Positions 35,017-44,611 of a stretch of DNA of 64,000 bases are shown here, piece by piece. The position numbers were made by a program, and so were the translations under genes. Position 1 is the first letter of the stretch. Each line of letters starts with the position of its first letter. The stretch comes from CBDBBY01 sp965205055 (GTDB taxonomy: Bacteria > Pseudomonadota > Alphaproteobacteria > Rhodobacterales > Rhodobacteraceae). The stretch is taken from contig OZ242030.1 of NCBI GenBank assembly GCA_965205055.1, positions 1,488,001 through 1,552,000 on the forward strand. The letters are read 5' to 3'. Under the pieces are notes generated by a model. That model saw only the letters and a program-made list of their open reading frames with translations, ran no database searches and had not been told where the DNA came from.

Positions 35017-36513
35017 TTAGTTCGCCTGTCGGCGCATGAACGCGGGAGTCCTGATGTTGTCGTCTTGTTCGTCGCCGTCGCTCTTGATTCGCGGGCTTGG
35101 CCCGGAAGTCAGCCGCACCTGATCCTCTTCCCGATCAGGATCGCGGACGCCATCGTACGGCTTGGTCATTCGATGAAAAACTCCGCCAAGCCCCGATCGT
35201 TTCGGTTTCTCCTGCGAACTGTCCTTGGAGGCTGTCAGCGTAGGCTCAATGTGGTCGGAAACCGACGACAGCGCGGGCGCATCATTATTTGCCGGGGGCT
35301 TGGGAGCGACGAAAATGCTCCGTCTTTCTGAAACAGGCTCCTCGTCCCGCTGGGCGACGAAGCTCTTTTGGGGATCGCCTTGTCCGAATCCAAAGTCGGG
35401 CATCCTCGGAAAGTCATTCCATTTGTCCGCGTCCTTATTGGCCGGCGAATCATCTGCCCCTTGAGCGCTCATCTGGGAGAAGAACGAGTTTTCGGACCGG
35501 CTTTCATCGAACGACGACTCCAGAACGCCCGCCTGCTCTGCGCTCACCGGGTTCAGCCCCGTCGCAACCAAGGAGACCCTGACCGTTCCTTCCATGTCTT
35601 TCTCAAGAGAGGACCCGACGATCACCCGGGCGTCTTTGTTGACATCGTCGCGGATCCTGGTCGACGCGGAGTTCAAGTCCCAAAGCGACAGATCGCTGCC
35701 GCCGACGACATTGATCAGAATGCCGCGCGCTTCCGACAGGCAGGTCTCCTCAAGAAGCGGGTTGTGAATTGCGAGTTCCGCCGCCTTGGACCCCCGGTCC
35801 GGACCTTCGGCCTCGCCGCAGCCCATCATCGCGGATCCGGTTTCAAGCATGATCGATTTCACGTCCGCGAAGTCGAGATTGATCAGGCCGGGCCGAATGA
35901 TGAGATCCGTGACGCCTTTGACAGCTTGGTAGAGCACGTCATCCGCCTTCACGAACGCATCGGTGGTGGTCGTGTTCTCGTTGGCCATCATGAACAGATT
36001 TTCGTTGGGGACCACCATGATCGTATGGGCGCACTCCCGAAGCGCTTTCACGCCGTCCAAGGCCACGTCCATCCTTCTCTGGCCTTCGAAAGTGAAGGGC
36101 TTCGTAACCACGGCAACGGTAAGGATTCCAAGTTCCCTCGCCAGCTTGGCGATGTTCGGCCCCGCGCCCGTGCCGGTTCCGCCGCCCATCCCGGCGGTGA
36201 TGAACACCATATGGACGCCGGAAAGGTGATCGATGAGCTCGTCCCTGGATTCCTCCGACGCCTGAAACCCGATCTCGGGATTCGACCCCGCGCCGAGTCC
36301 TTGGGTCAGGTCGGCGCCCAGCTGGATTTTCACGTCGGCGGTCGAACCGTCGAGCGACTGGGCATCGGTGTTGGCCGCTAAAAACTCCGCGCCTTCGAGG
36401 CCTTTGTCCTTCATATTGTTGATCGCGTTGCACCCCGCGCCTCCCACTCCGAGAACCACGATTCGCGGCAGCAAGTTGGTCTTCGGGGGAACATGTAGTG
36501 AATTCAGTGACAT
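35017..36513 (-). CDS. ftsZ: Cell-division GTPase FtsZ
   Basis: 498 residues. The tubulin-type core is complete: VLGVGGAGCNAINNM, the GTP loop GGTGTGAGPN (residues 111-120) and the T7-loop region LINLDFADVKSIM. A long variable linker (about 340-475) leads to the C-terminal peptide RTPAFMRRQAN, which binds FtsA and other tethers; the RRQAN ending is typical of alphaproteobacteria. FtsZ polymerises into the ring that organises division. It follows ftsA after a gap of 115 bases. Confidence 0.98.
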   Translation of the reverse strand: MSLNSLHVPPKTNLLPRIVVLGVGGAGCNAINNMKDKGLEGAEFLAANTDAQSLDGSTADVKIQLGADLTQGLGAGSNPEIGFQASEESRDELIDHLSGVHMVFITAGMGGGTGTGAGPNIAKLARELGILTVAVVTKPFTFEGQRRMDVALDGVKALRECAHTIMVVPNENLFMMANENTTTTDAFVKADDVLYQAVKGVTDLIIRPGLINLDFADVKSIMLETGSAMMGCGEAEGPDRGSKAAELAIHNPLLEETCLSEARGILINVVGGSDLSLWDLNSASTRIRDDVNKDARVIVGSSLEKDMEGTVRVSLVATGLNPVSAEQAGVLESSFDESRSENSFFSQMSAQGADDSPANKDADKWNDFPRMPDFGFGQGDPQKSFVAQRDEEPVSERRSIFVAPKPPANNDAPALSSVSDHIEPTLTASKDSSQEKPKRSGLGGVFHRMTKPYDGVRDPDREEDQVRLTSGPSPRIKSDGDEQDDNIRTPAFMRRQAN

Positions 36514-36628
36514 TTCGGTTCTCCTGCTCGATTTGTCGGCGACGTTCCCGCAACGTCATCCATACGGTTGCAACTACGCATTGCGCCGCTCCGCCGCCGC
36601 GTTCTGGGCGGATCGGTTCGGCGCCTAC

Positions 36629-37966
36629 TCACCAATACTCCCTGATCCAATGCATCAGCCTTTTCACCGGCTTCGACGGCGGATTGGCAGGAGGCGGCTC
36701 CGGAAAATCCCACCATTCGTCGTCGGGATGCGCTGCGAACATCGTCAGTCCGACTGTGGACGAATATTCGGGGCCGCTCATTGCTTGCGGCAGCCCGGCG
36801 ATGCGCATCGGCCTGCCTGATCGGACCGGGCGGCCGAGCTTTTCGCGAGCCAAGTCTTCCAAGCCCGGAAGCACGCTCGATCCCCCGGTGAGAACGACGC
36901 GCTGGCCGGTCAGCTTGCTGAATGAGGCATCTTCCAGAATCGATTTGACGTTCTCGAGAATCTCCTCGACGCGCGGCCGCATGACGCCGATCAGCTGGGA
37001 GCGCGTGGATCCCTTCGGAGGGCCGGACCGGCCGGGTCCTTGATCAGAAGGAAGGCGCTCCAGATCGTCTTCGGATGTAGAGATCACGCCGCCATGGCCG
37101 ACTTTGAGCCATTCCGCCATTCGCTCGGACACCGAGAAAGCCGCGCTGATATCTCTGGTGATGTCGTTGCCTCCCAAGGGGAGGCCTTCGGCGAAGAGCA
37201 TGTGCTTCTTGAAGAAGATCGAAATCGCCGTGACTCCTCCCCCTATGTCCACGCACGCCGCTCCGAGCTCCTGTTCATCCTCGACCAGCGACGAAATCCC
37301 GGACACGTAGGCGGAAGTCGTGATTCCGGCCAGTTCGACGTTGCAGTTCTCCACGCACTTCGAAAAGTTTTCCAAAGTGTTCCGGTTCACGGAGAGGACA
37401 TGGAGGTCCGCGGCCAGACGCTTGCCTCGATGTCCTCTCGGATCGAACATCCCCGACCTGTGGTCGACAGAGAAGTTCACCGGCTGGGCGTGGATTACTT
37501 CGTTTTCCGGGCCGGGACCGTCGACTTCGGATGCCGCGAGAACCCGCGCTATGTCCAATTCATCGACCGGATCGTCCCCGACCTCGACCTCGCCGAAATT
37601 CAAATTCGAGGTCAATTGACCGCCTGAAAAGCAGGCGATCACATGGTCGACCCGCTCCCCGCAAACCCTTTGCGCCTCCGAGATGGCACTGCGGATTGCG
37701 CCGGTCGCTTCGGATATGGATTCAACTTCGCCGAACTTGATCCCGCGCGCGGGCGCGGACGCCGATCCGACGATCTTGAACCCCGTGCGGTCGGTCAAAG
37801 ATCCGCGGCCGCGCGCCTCCGCGCCCAGCTTGGACTCGAATTTCAGCACGAGGCACGCGATCTTCGTCGTGCCCATCTCCAGAACGGCGATTGATCCGCG
37901 CTGCATGGCTTCTGTGCGCTTGCTTCGCAACGCGCGATGAAGTCGACGTATGTGATCGCAATTCAT
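36629..37966 (-). CDS. ftsA: Cell-division protein FtsA (actin-like)
   Basis: 445 residues if started at 37966, or 425 from the ATG at 37906 (MQRGSIAVLEMG). Actin-family motifs are GSIAVLEMGTTKIACLVL, CVDIGGGVTAISIF and VVLTGGSSVLPGLEDLA; the C-terminus KPVKRLMHWIREYW is the amphipathic membrane-binding helix. FtsA tethers FtsZ to the membrane and activates septal synthesis. Neither start has a strong ribosome site; 37966 lies 16 bases after ftsQ. Confidence 0.96.
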   Translation of the reverse strand: MNCDHIRRLHRALRSKRTEAMQRGSIAVLEMGTTKIACLVLKFESKLGAEARGRGSLTDRTGFKIVGSASAPARGIKFGEVESISEATGAIRSAISEAQRVCGERVDHVIACFSGGQLTSNLNFGEVEVGDDPVDELDIARVLAASEVDGPGPENEVIHAQPVNFSVDHRSGMFDPRGHRGKRLAADLHVLSVNRNTLENFSKCVENCNVELAGITTSAYVSGISSLVEDEQELGAACVDIGGGVTAISIFFKKHMLFAEGLPLGGNDITRDISAAFSVSERMAEWLKVGHGGVISTSEDDLERLPSDQGPGRSGPPKGSTRSQLIGVMRPRVEEILENVKSILEDASFSKLTGQRVVLTGGSSVLPGLEDLAREKLGRPVRSGRPMRIAGLPQAMSGPEYSSTVGLTMFAAHPDDEWWDFPEPPPANPPSKPVKRLMHWIREYW

Positions 37967-37982
37967 CTGGTCATGCCACGCG

Positions 37983-38825
37983 CTAGCTGTCCAGAATCCT
38001 GGCCCGTTCGATTCCGTTTTCGGCCAGCCGGACGGTCATCCGCTCGGGGTTCCGCAAATCGATGGCCGAAATCGCTCTGAGCAGAATGCCGTCGGTCCTG
38101 CTGCGATAGATGAGTTTGGCCAAGGCCGCCGCCGGTTCCTTTTCCGGAAGCATGACCTTTCGCGACCGGTCCAGCACGACGTCCCATCTCCGCTCGCCCA
38201 CGCGCACCAAGCCGCGGACCATCTTTGCGATCGGTTGCGCCGTCGACATGATTTGGATGGCTTCGCGCGCCGCGGCGTCCGAGCCGGGTCCCGCCAAAAG
38301 CGTCAGTTCGGGATAATCCAGCCTTCGCTCCGCGCTGCCGATGACCCGGCCCTCAGCATCCAACAGATGCAAATCGAGTTCGCTTCGCCAAATGAGCGCA
38401 GGCGCATGCTCGATCACGACGATTTCCATGTATCCCGAAGGATTCATCGAAACGCTCGCCGAAGCCGCCGCAGGCAGCTTTTCAACCTCCTGCTTCAATT
38501 TTTTCACGTCGATATCGAATGGGCTGACGGGGAAACGATCCGGAAGGAGTGCGCGAATCTCTTTTTCGGTAAGCGGCGAGGCTCCTTGAAAGATCACTCC
38601 GCCGATCATGAACTCGGGATTGTACTTAACCTCTTTCTTCGCCCGCGACATGATGTCGTCGAATCGCAGTTCGATGCCGCCCCAGACGAGCAATCCGGCA
38701 ACGACCGCCGCAACTCCGGCGATCGGCGCGAAGATGCGAAGGAAGAAAGTGAACGATTTCGCGAGCAGCAGCCGCTGGAGCCGGTAATTGACGCGGCTGG
38801 TGCCCTTGCCGGCGCTCGGATTCAT
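37983..38825 (-). CDS. ftsQ: Cell-division protein FtsQ
   Basis: 280 residues. A short cytoplasmic tail, one membrane helix (FAPIAGVAAVVAGLLVWGGI, about 33-52) and a periplasmic part with a POTRA-like domain (IGGVIFQGASPLTEKEI) and the FtsQ domain. It links FtsL/FtsB to the rest of the divisome. The ATG at 38825 overlaps the ddl stop as ATGA. Confidence 0.95.
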   Translation of the reverse strand: MNPSAGKGTSRVNYRLQRLLLAKSFTFFLRIFAPIAGVAAVVAGLLVWGGIELRFDDIMSRAKKEVKYNPEFMIGGVIFQGASPLTEKEIRALLPDRFPVSPFDIDVKKLKQEVEKLPAAASASVSMNPSGYMEIVVIEHAPALIWRSELDLHLLDAEGRVIGSAERRLDYPELTLLAGPGSDAAAREAIQIMSTAQPIAKMVRGLVRVGERRWDVVLDRSRKVMLPEKEPAAALAKLIYRSRTDGILLRAISAIDLRNPERMTVRLAENGIERARILDS

Positions 38826-39736
38826 CTGCCGCACGACGCATCCTCCACCAGTTCACGGCAAAGCGCGCCGAAATTCGTTCCGCAATGCATCGCCTGCTCG
38901 GGGCAGAGCGAAGTCGGCGTCATTCCGGGCTGAGTATTCGTTTCGAGCAGGAACAGTCCCGCCGCTCCGTCGTCCTCGTTCCAACGGAAGTCGGTCCGGG
39001 AAAGGCCCTTGCAGCCGAGCGCGCGATGCGCCTTCAGCGCATAAGCCATCGCCGTTTCGAAGACCTCGTCGTCGATCTTCGCCGGGCATACGTGCGTCGA
39101 CCCGCCTGGCGCGTATTTCGCTTCGTAATCGTACCACTCGGTCGTCTGGATGTCGGTGACGGTGAGAGCCTGATCGCCCAGAACTCCAACGGTCAGCTCC
39201 CGGCCGGGAACATATCTTTCAACGAGAACCATGTCCGGTAGGTCGTCCGGGTCGCAAACCGGCGCATTCCGTCCATTTGCGACGATATGCACTCCTACCG
39301 ATGATCCCTCGTTGTTCGGCTTGATGACGTAAGGCGGCACGCAGGGAGGCGAATTCAGAATGTCCTCTTTCGAAACCAGCCAGCCTTCGGGGCTGGGAAG
39401 CCTTGATTTGCAGTACACGGCTTTGGCCCGCTGCTTGTCCATGGCCAAGGACGAAGCGAGAACGCCGGAGTGCGTGTAAGGTATTCCCATCCACTCAAGG
39501 ATGCCTTGCATGCATCCGTCTTCGCCCCAGCGCCCGTGCAAGGCATTGAAAGCTACGTCCGGTTTGATTTCGCCGAGTCGCTCAACGATGTCGCGGCCCG
39601 CATCGACCTCGACGACATCGTATCCTTCGTCTCTAAGCGCAGCTGCGCATTCGCGGCCGGTGACCAGCGAGACCTCTCGCTCGACGGACGGGCCGCCCAT
39701 CAGCACAACTACGCGGATTGGCGTCCTGCTCGACAT
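38822..39736 (-). CDS. ddl: D-alanine-D-alanine ligase
   Basis: 304 residues, an ATP-grasp enzyme. VVLMGGPSVEREVSL is the opening loop, YVIKPNNEGSSVGV the ATP-binding strand, and FLLETNTQPGMTPTS the metal and product site. It makes the dipeptide used by MurF. The ATG at 39736 starts the fold directly; an in-frame GTG at 39778 is less likely. Adjacent murB ends at 39802. Confidence 0.96.
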   Translation of the reverse strand: MSSRTPIRVVVLMGGPSVEREVSLVTGRECAAALRDEGYDVVEVDAGRDIVERLGEIKPDVAFNALHGRWGEDGCMQGILEWMGIPYTHSGVLASSLAMDKQRAKAVYCKSRLPSPEGWLVSKEDILNSPPCVPPYVIKPNNEGSSVGVHIVANGRNAPVCDPDDLPDMVLVERYVPGRELTVGVLGDQALTVTDIQTTEWYDYEAKYAPGGSTHVCPAKIDDEVFETAMAYALKAHRALGCKGLSRTDFRWNEDDGAAGLFLLETNTQPGMTPTSLCPEQAMHCGTNFGALCRELVEDASCGR

Positions 39737-39801
39737 GCCTCGCTCCGCTTTTCCGCCGGACGCGAAATCCGGCGACACCGCCCGCCCCGACTAACGCAGG
39801 A

Positions 39802-40746
39802 TTATGAGCAATGCTTTCCTACTCGTACTATCTCCCACTCTAAACTGATTCCTCGTTCCGCAAGAACCTTCTCCCTAATTTTCTCGCCCAGGGCCTCGAA
39901 ATCTGTTGCAGTTGCGCCACCTAGATTTAGGAAGAAATTCGGGTGCAGAGACGACACTTGGGCCCTCCCTACCCTGACGCCTCTGAACCCTCCGTCATCG
40001 ATCAGCTTCCATGCCTTCATGTCATGGGTCTCGTCCGGCGATCCCGTGGAAGAGAATCCTGATGGATTCCGGAATGTCGATCCGGCCGTGCCCGCTTTCG
40101 TCGGCTGAGTGGCGTTTCTTTTGTCCACCTGCTCGGACATTTTCCTCAACAATTCGTCGCTCCGTCCGCGCGGACATTTCAGAGCGGCCCTTACGACGAC
40201 CGATCCGTCGGGGATCGAACTGCTTCGGTACGCAAAACCCGCATCGCCCTTCTCCATTCGCACGATTTCGCCCGACCTCGTAACGACCGTCGCATTCTCG
40301 AACACGTCGGCGAGATACGTCCCGTAGCAACCTGCGTTCATTCGGACGGCTCCGCCCACAGTTCCCGGAATCGTTCTAAGGAATGTGAGATCCAAGCCCT
40401 TCTTCGCGGCTTCCACGGCAACCCTAGCACCCCGCGCGGCGGCCCCGATCTCGGCTCGGCAGCCGTCGAATTCAATCTTGTCGAACGATTTTCCGAGACG
40501 CACGACCACCCCGGCGATCCCGCCGTCCCTCACGATCAGATTGGTGCCAGCGCCGACGACGAACACCGGAATCTCCCGGTCGAGGCCGGACAGAAATTCC
40601 GACAGATCCTTCTCGTCCGCAGGGTGGAAGAGCCATTCGGCAGGGCCTCCGACGCGCAGCCATGTCAATTCCGACATGAGTCGTCCCTTGGCGAGCTTTC
40701 CGCGCCTCGGGGGAAGCCGGCATTCCTGCGCCTGAACCCGATTCAT
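39802..40746 (-). CDS. murB: UDP-N-acetylenolpyruvoylglucosamine reductase
   Basis: 314 residues, FAD-dependent. WLRVGGPAEWLFHP and VVGAGTNLIVRDGG bind FAD; GTAGSTFRNP contains the catalytic serine; the C-terminal LEWEIVRVG segment carries the conserved glutamate. It reduces the enolpyruvyl product of MurA to UDP-MurNAc. It follows murC after 13 bases. Confidence 0.96.
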   Translation of the reverse strand: MNRVQAQECRLPPRRGKLAKGRLMSELTWLRVGGPAEWLFHPADEKDLSEFLSGLDREIPVFVVGAGTNLIVRDGGIAGVVVRLGKSFDKIEFDGCRAEIGAAARGARVAVEAAKKGLDLTFLRTIPGTVGGAVRMNAGCYGTYLADVFENATVVTRSGEIVRMEKGDAGFAYRSSSIPDGSVVVRAALKCPRGRSDELLRKMSEQVDKRNATQPTKAGTAGSTFRNPSGFSSTGSPDETHDMKAWKLIDDGGFRGVRVGRAQVSSLHPNFFLNLGGATATDFEALGEKIREKVLAERGISLEWEIVRVGKHCS

Positions 40747-40759
40747 GTTCCCGCCGCTG

Positions 40760-42160
40760 TCAACTTCCGTCCGGATCGTCGGCTATCGAATGCGCCCATG
40801 AAGTAATCGTGCCCGCGCCCATGCAAACCACGATGTCCCCGCGGTCCGCTTCCGAATCGACGAACTCGCGCAGTCCTTCTTCACCCTCAATGGCCACTGC
40901 GCGCCGATGCCCGTGCCTTTTGAGCCCTGCCACGAGATTTTCCTTGTCGGCGCCCGGTATCGGCTCCTCTCCGGCAGCATAAACATCGGCTATCGCGACG
41001 ATGTCGGCATCATTGAAGCAGGTGCAAAAATCGTCGAGCAAATTCGCGAGCCGCGTATACCTGTGCGGTTGATGGATTGCCAGCACCCGCCTGCTTGACA
41101 CTTGCCTCGCAGCCTTCAGCACAGCTGAAATCTCAGCCGGATGGTGCGCGTAATCGTCGATTATTTCAACTCCATTGCGTCGTCCCACCCGCGTGAATCG
41201 CCTTTTCACGCCCGCGAAATTCGCGAGCGCCTCCCGGATCTGCCCGCCTTCCATGCCGAGTCCTCTGGCGACGGCTGCGGCTCCGAGCGAATTGGAGACG
41301 TTATGGTCTCCGGGCATGGGCAACGTGCAGTCTTCCAGCCGAACTCCGCCTGTCCGCCAAACGATGTCGAAACGGGCGCTCCCGCTCTCGTACTTCAAGT
41401 TCTCGGCGCTGACGTCGGCTTGGGGATTGAAACCGAAGGTGACAATTCGACGATCCGTCACTCTGCCGACAAGCGCCTGAACCTCAGGGTGGTCCGTGCA
41501 GCAGACGGCGAAGCCGTAAAACGGCAGGTTGGAAACGAAATGGTCGAATGCGCTCTTGAGGCTTTCGAAGTCTCCGTAATGGTCCAAATGCTCCGGATCG
41601 ATGTTGGTCACCACTGCGACGGTCGCAGGCAATTTGACGAAAGTTCCGTCGCTCTCGTCGGCTTCCACCACCATCCATTCGCCCTCGCCCTTTCGCGCGT
41701 TCGACCCTAATGATCTGATGATTCCGCCGTTGACGACCGTAGGGTCGAAACCGCCGAATTCCAGCAGGTTGGCAATCATGGTCGTCGTCGTGGTCTTGCC
41801 GTGCGTTCCGGCGACCGCCACATTCGACTTCAAGCGCATCAGCTCGGCAAGCATTTCGGCTCGCCGCACCACGGGAAGGCCGAGGCGGCGCGCTTCGACC
41901 AATTCGGCATTGTCGCTCCTTATCGCGGACGACACGACCACTACGTCCGCGCCGGCGACATTGCCGGAAGACTGTCCCTGGAATATCTTGGCGCCGGCAT
42001 CGACGAACCGCTGGGTGATGTCGGTCCTGCTGAGGTCCGAACCCTGCACTTTGTACCCTAGATTGACGAGCACTTCGGCTATTCCGGACATGCCGATCCC
42101 GCCGATTCCGACGAAATGTATCGGCCCAAGATTGTCGGGCAGTTTTGTCGAAGTGGGCAT
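40760..42160 (-). CDS. murC: UDP-N-acetylmuramate-L-alanine ligase
   Basis: 466 residues. The N-terminal UDP-binding part is IHFVGIGGIGMSGIAEVLV; the ATP loop is VAGTHGKTTTTTM; the central and C-terminal ligase domains include EADESDGTF and DDYAHHPAEI. It adds the first residue of the stem peptide. The ATG at 42160, two bases after murG, gives the standard length. Confidence 0.97.
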   Translation of the reverse strand: MPTSTKLPDNLGPIHFVGIGGIGMSGIAEVLVNLGYKVQGSDLSRTDITQRFVDAGAKIFQGQSSGNVAGADVVVVSSAIRSDNAELVEARRLGLPVVRRAEMLAELMRLKSNVAVAGTHGKTTTTTMIANLLEFGGFDPTVVNGGIIRSLGSNARKGEGEWMVVEADESDGTFVKLPATVAVVTNIDPEHLDHYGDFESLKSAFDHFVSNLPFYGFAVCCTDHPEVQALVGRVTDRRIVTFGFNPQADVSAENLKYESGSARFDIVWRTGGVRLEDCTLPMPGDHNVSNSLGAAAVARGLGMEGGQIREALANFAGVKRRFTRVGRRNGVEIIDDYAHHPAEISAVLKAARQVSSRRVLAIHQPHRYTRLANLLDDFCTCFNDADIVAIADVYAAGEEPIPGADKENLVAGLKRHGHRRAVAIEGEEGLREFVDSEADRGDIVVCMGAGTITSWAHSIADDPDGS

Positions 42161-42162
42161 CG

Positions 42163-43290
42163 CTACTGATTCGTCTCTCTTTTCTCTGCCAAGCATTCGA
42201 TCACGTCGGCCAATTGCGCCGCTGCGCTCGGCATCGAAGTCCGTTTCGCCGCTTCCGCCATGCGCGCCGCAGTTCCCTCATTCGTCAGGATGCGGGCGAG
42301 CTCGCGAGCCATCGCTTCCGGCGAAAGCTCGCCTTCGATCAGCGCGACCGCCGCTCCGGCCTCGACGAGGCCTCGTGCGTTGGCTGTCTGGTGATCGTTC
42401 GCAGCCGCCGCGAAGGGAATCAGAATCGCGGGCCTGCCGATCACTCCGATTTCGGCGATTGAAGACGCGCCGGATCTTGAAACCACGAGGTGCGAGTCGG
42501 CGATCCTTCGCGGAAGGTCATCATAAAACGGGGCGATTTCGCACTCCACCGAACAGCGCAGATACTTTTCCTTCGTGCTTTCCAAATTCTCAGGCCGAAC
42601 CTGCTGCGTCACCCGCAGCCTTCGGCGCAGCTCGTCCGGGAGAATCGTCACGGCGTCCGCCATGACGCGGTCGATCGCGCCGGCGCCTTGGCTTCCCCCG
42701 GTCACAAGCAGTCTGATTTCGCCGTCGTCGGGTTCTTGATACGAATCCTTTTCAAACTCGAGGACCTCCGCCCGCACGGGATTTCCGGTCCGCACGCATT
42801 CGACGCCCCTTGGAAGGACGGTGTCGACCGCGCCGCATGCTACCATATCGACGCGTTTGGCAAGCAATTTATTGGCCCTGCCAAGCACTCCGTTTTGTTC
42901 GTGAATCAACGTCGGCGTTCTTGCCAGCCAAGCGGCGGCAATCGGCGGAAACGCCGGGTAGCCGCCGAATCCGGCTACAACGGCCGGCTGCAGGCGCCGA
43001 ATGCGCCACAGCGCGGACAGGACGCCTTTCGCGATCTTCGCGGGCGCGAGCGCTCGCTCCACAATTCCGCCCCGGGCTTGGGTGGAGCTTTCAATCGTCT
43101 GCACCGTCACGTCCTGCGGGAATCCGTTGGCGAACGCCAATCCCCGGCGATCCGTCCAGAATTCGGCCGTCCAGTTTCTGCGGAGCATTTCCTCCGCAAC
43201 GGCTTGGGCAGGAAATACGTGGCCTCCGGTTCCGCCCGCCGCAAGCACCAGCAGCGGCCCGGCGTTCGGGACGCCGGTTGGCGCGATCAT
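42163..43290 (-). CDS. murG: UDP-GlcNAc:lipid I GlcNAc transferase
   Basis: 375 residues, GT-B glycosyltransferase. LLVLAAGGTGGHVFPA and GFGGYPAFPP are the lipid-side loops, and SRSGASSIAEIGVIGRPAIL with DHQTANA the sugar-nucleotide side. It makes lipid II at the inner membrane. The start overlaps the ftsW stop (ATGA). Confidence 0.97.
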   Translation of the reverse strand: MIAPTGVPNAGPLLVLAAGGTGGHVFPAQAVAEEMLRRNWTAEFWTDRRGLAFANGFPQDVTVQTIESSTQARGGIVERALAPAKIAKGVLSALWRIRRLQPAVVAGFGGYPAFPPIAAAWLARTPTLIHEQNGVLGRANKLLAKRVDMVACGAVDTVLPRGVECVRTGNPVRAEVLEFEKDSYQEPDDGEIRLLVTGGSQGAGAIDRVMADAVTILPDELRRRLRVTQQVRPENLESTKEKYLRCSVECEIAPFYDDLPRRIADSHLVVSRSGASSIAEIGVIGRPAILIPFAAAANDHQTANARGLVEAGAAVALIEGELSPEAMARELARILTNEGTAARMAEAAKRTSMPSAAAQLADVIECLAEKRETNQ

Positions 43291-44450
43291 GGATCGCGGC
43301 CGAAAAATTGTTCCAATCGCGCTTTCTGCGCCTCCCTTGTGACCGCGAAGAGCATACCGAGCGTCAGCCCGACAGCGATCATCGACGAACCACCGTAGGA
43401 CACAAGCGGCAATGTCATGCCTTTCGCCGGAAGCAAGCGTACCGAAACGCCCAGATTAATGAAGGCTTGTATCCCGAACAGCGCCGCGAGTCCTGTTCCG
43501 GAAAGCCGCACGAAGCAATCCTCCTCCTCGATCAGCCGATACATGGACCGAATGCAGACTAAGCAGAACAGCACGATGATCAGCACGACCATCACCAATC
43601 CGTATTCTTCCGCCGCGACGGCCGCGATGAAGTCCGTATGTCCGTCCGGAAGCTGAAATTTGGCTGTCCCGTTGCCGAGCCCCACGCCGAGCAGCCCGCC
43701 CTCCTGTATTGCGTTCGTCGCGTACCCCAGCTGCGTATTCGGGGCGACGTCGCGTTCCAAGTACGCGAGGATCCGCCCTTGGACGTGATCGGACAACTGG
43801 AATGCGGCCACGCCCGCCGAAACGATGATCGCCGCGACGAGAAGCAGGATCAGGATCGGCCCGCCCGAAACGAAGTACATCACGCACCAGCTGAACACGA
43901 TCAAGCTTGCTTGGCCGAAGTCGGGCTGGAGCGCCAACATTCCTGCGATCAGGCAGCCGAAGCCCAGCGAAATCATCAGGCCGCTCCGTTCTCCCGTTCG
44001 CATTGAAATCGACATGAGCCAGGCAGCGAACACCACGAATCCGGGCTTCAGGAATTCCGACGGCTGGATGGACCCGAAGCCGAATGAAAACCACCTGACC
44101 GCGCCCTTGCCGAAGTCGGTGCCGAAAAACGGCAGCATCAAGACGCCGAAAAACGCAATCGCGAAGATCCCGATGCCGACCCTGCGAATCGTGATCGTCG
44201 AAGACAGCGATATCAATATCAACGCGCCGAAACTCGCCAAGCCGTAAACGGCATGGCGCTGAACGTAGTAGAACTCATTCTGCCCGTGTTTCGCGGCCAA
44301 TGGCGGGGAAGCCGCAAACGAAAGCAGCAGCCCTATCAGCATCAAGATCGCGACTGCCGCCAAGCCCATGCGGTCAAGTGAACGCCACCAGATCGGAAGT
44401 AACGGCTCCTCATGAACGGATTCCGTCGATCCGTAAACCATGTGTGTCAT
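43287..44450 (-). CDS. ftsW: Septal peptidoglycan polymerase FtsW (SEDS)
   Basis: 387 residues with about ten membrane helices. SEDS marks include RRVGIGIFAIAFFG, GSIQPSEFLKPGF, LALQPDFGQASL, EEYGLVMVVLII and the late PLVSYGGSSMIA. FtsW polymerises lipid II together with FtsI at the septum. It comes 161 bases after murD, the largest gap in this part of the cluster. Confidence 0.96.
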   Translation of the reverse strand: MTHMVYGSTESVHEEPLLPIWWRSLDRMGLAAVAILMLIGLLLSFAASPPLAAKHGQNEFYYVQRHAVYGLASFGALILISLSSTITIRRVGIGIFAIAFFGVLMLPFFGTDFGKGAVRWFSFGFGSIQPSEFLKPGFVVFAAWLMSISMRTGERSGLMISLGFGCLIAGMLALQPDFGQASLIVFSWCVMYFVSGGPILILLLVAAIIVSAGVAAFQLSDHVQGRILAYLERDVAPNTQLGYATNAIQEGGLLGVGLGNGTAKFQLPDGHTDFIAAVAAEEYGLVMVVLIIVLFCLVCIRSMYRLIEEEDCFVRLSGTGLAALFGIQAFINLGVSVRLLPAKGMTLPLVSYGGSSMIAVGLTLGMLFAVTREAQKARLEQFFGRDP

Positions 44451-44611
44451 GGTGCTCGCCTGTATCTGCCCAAGGTCAGCTCTTGCGGCTGATCCGAAGA
44501 CCGAAGTTATAGAACTTATCAGGCGCCTGTGAACCCAAAATTCCGGGCGCGGCGAAATTGTCGATCAATGTTGCAATCCCGCCATGCGGCGCACCCGGAT
44601 TTCAGCCGCGG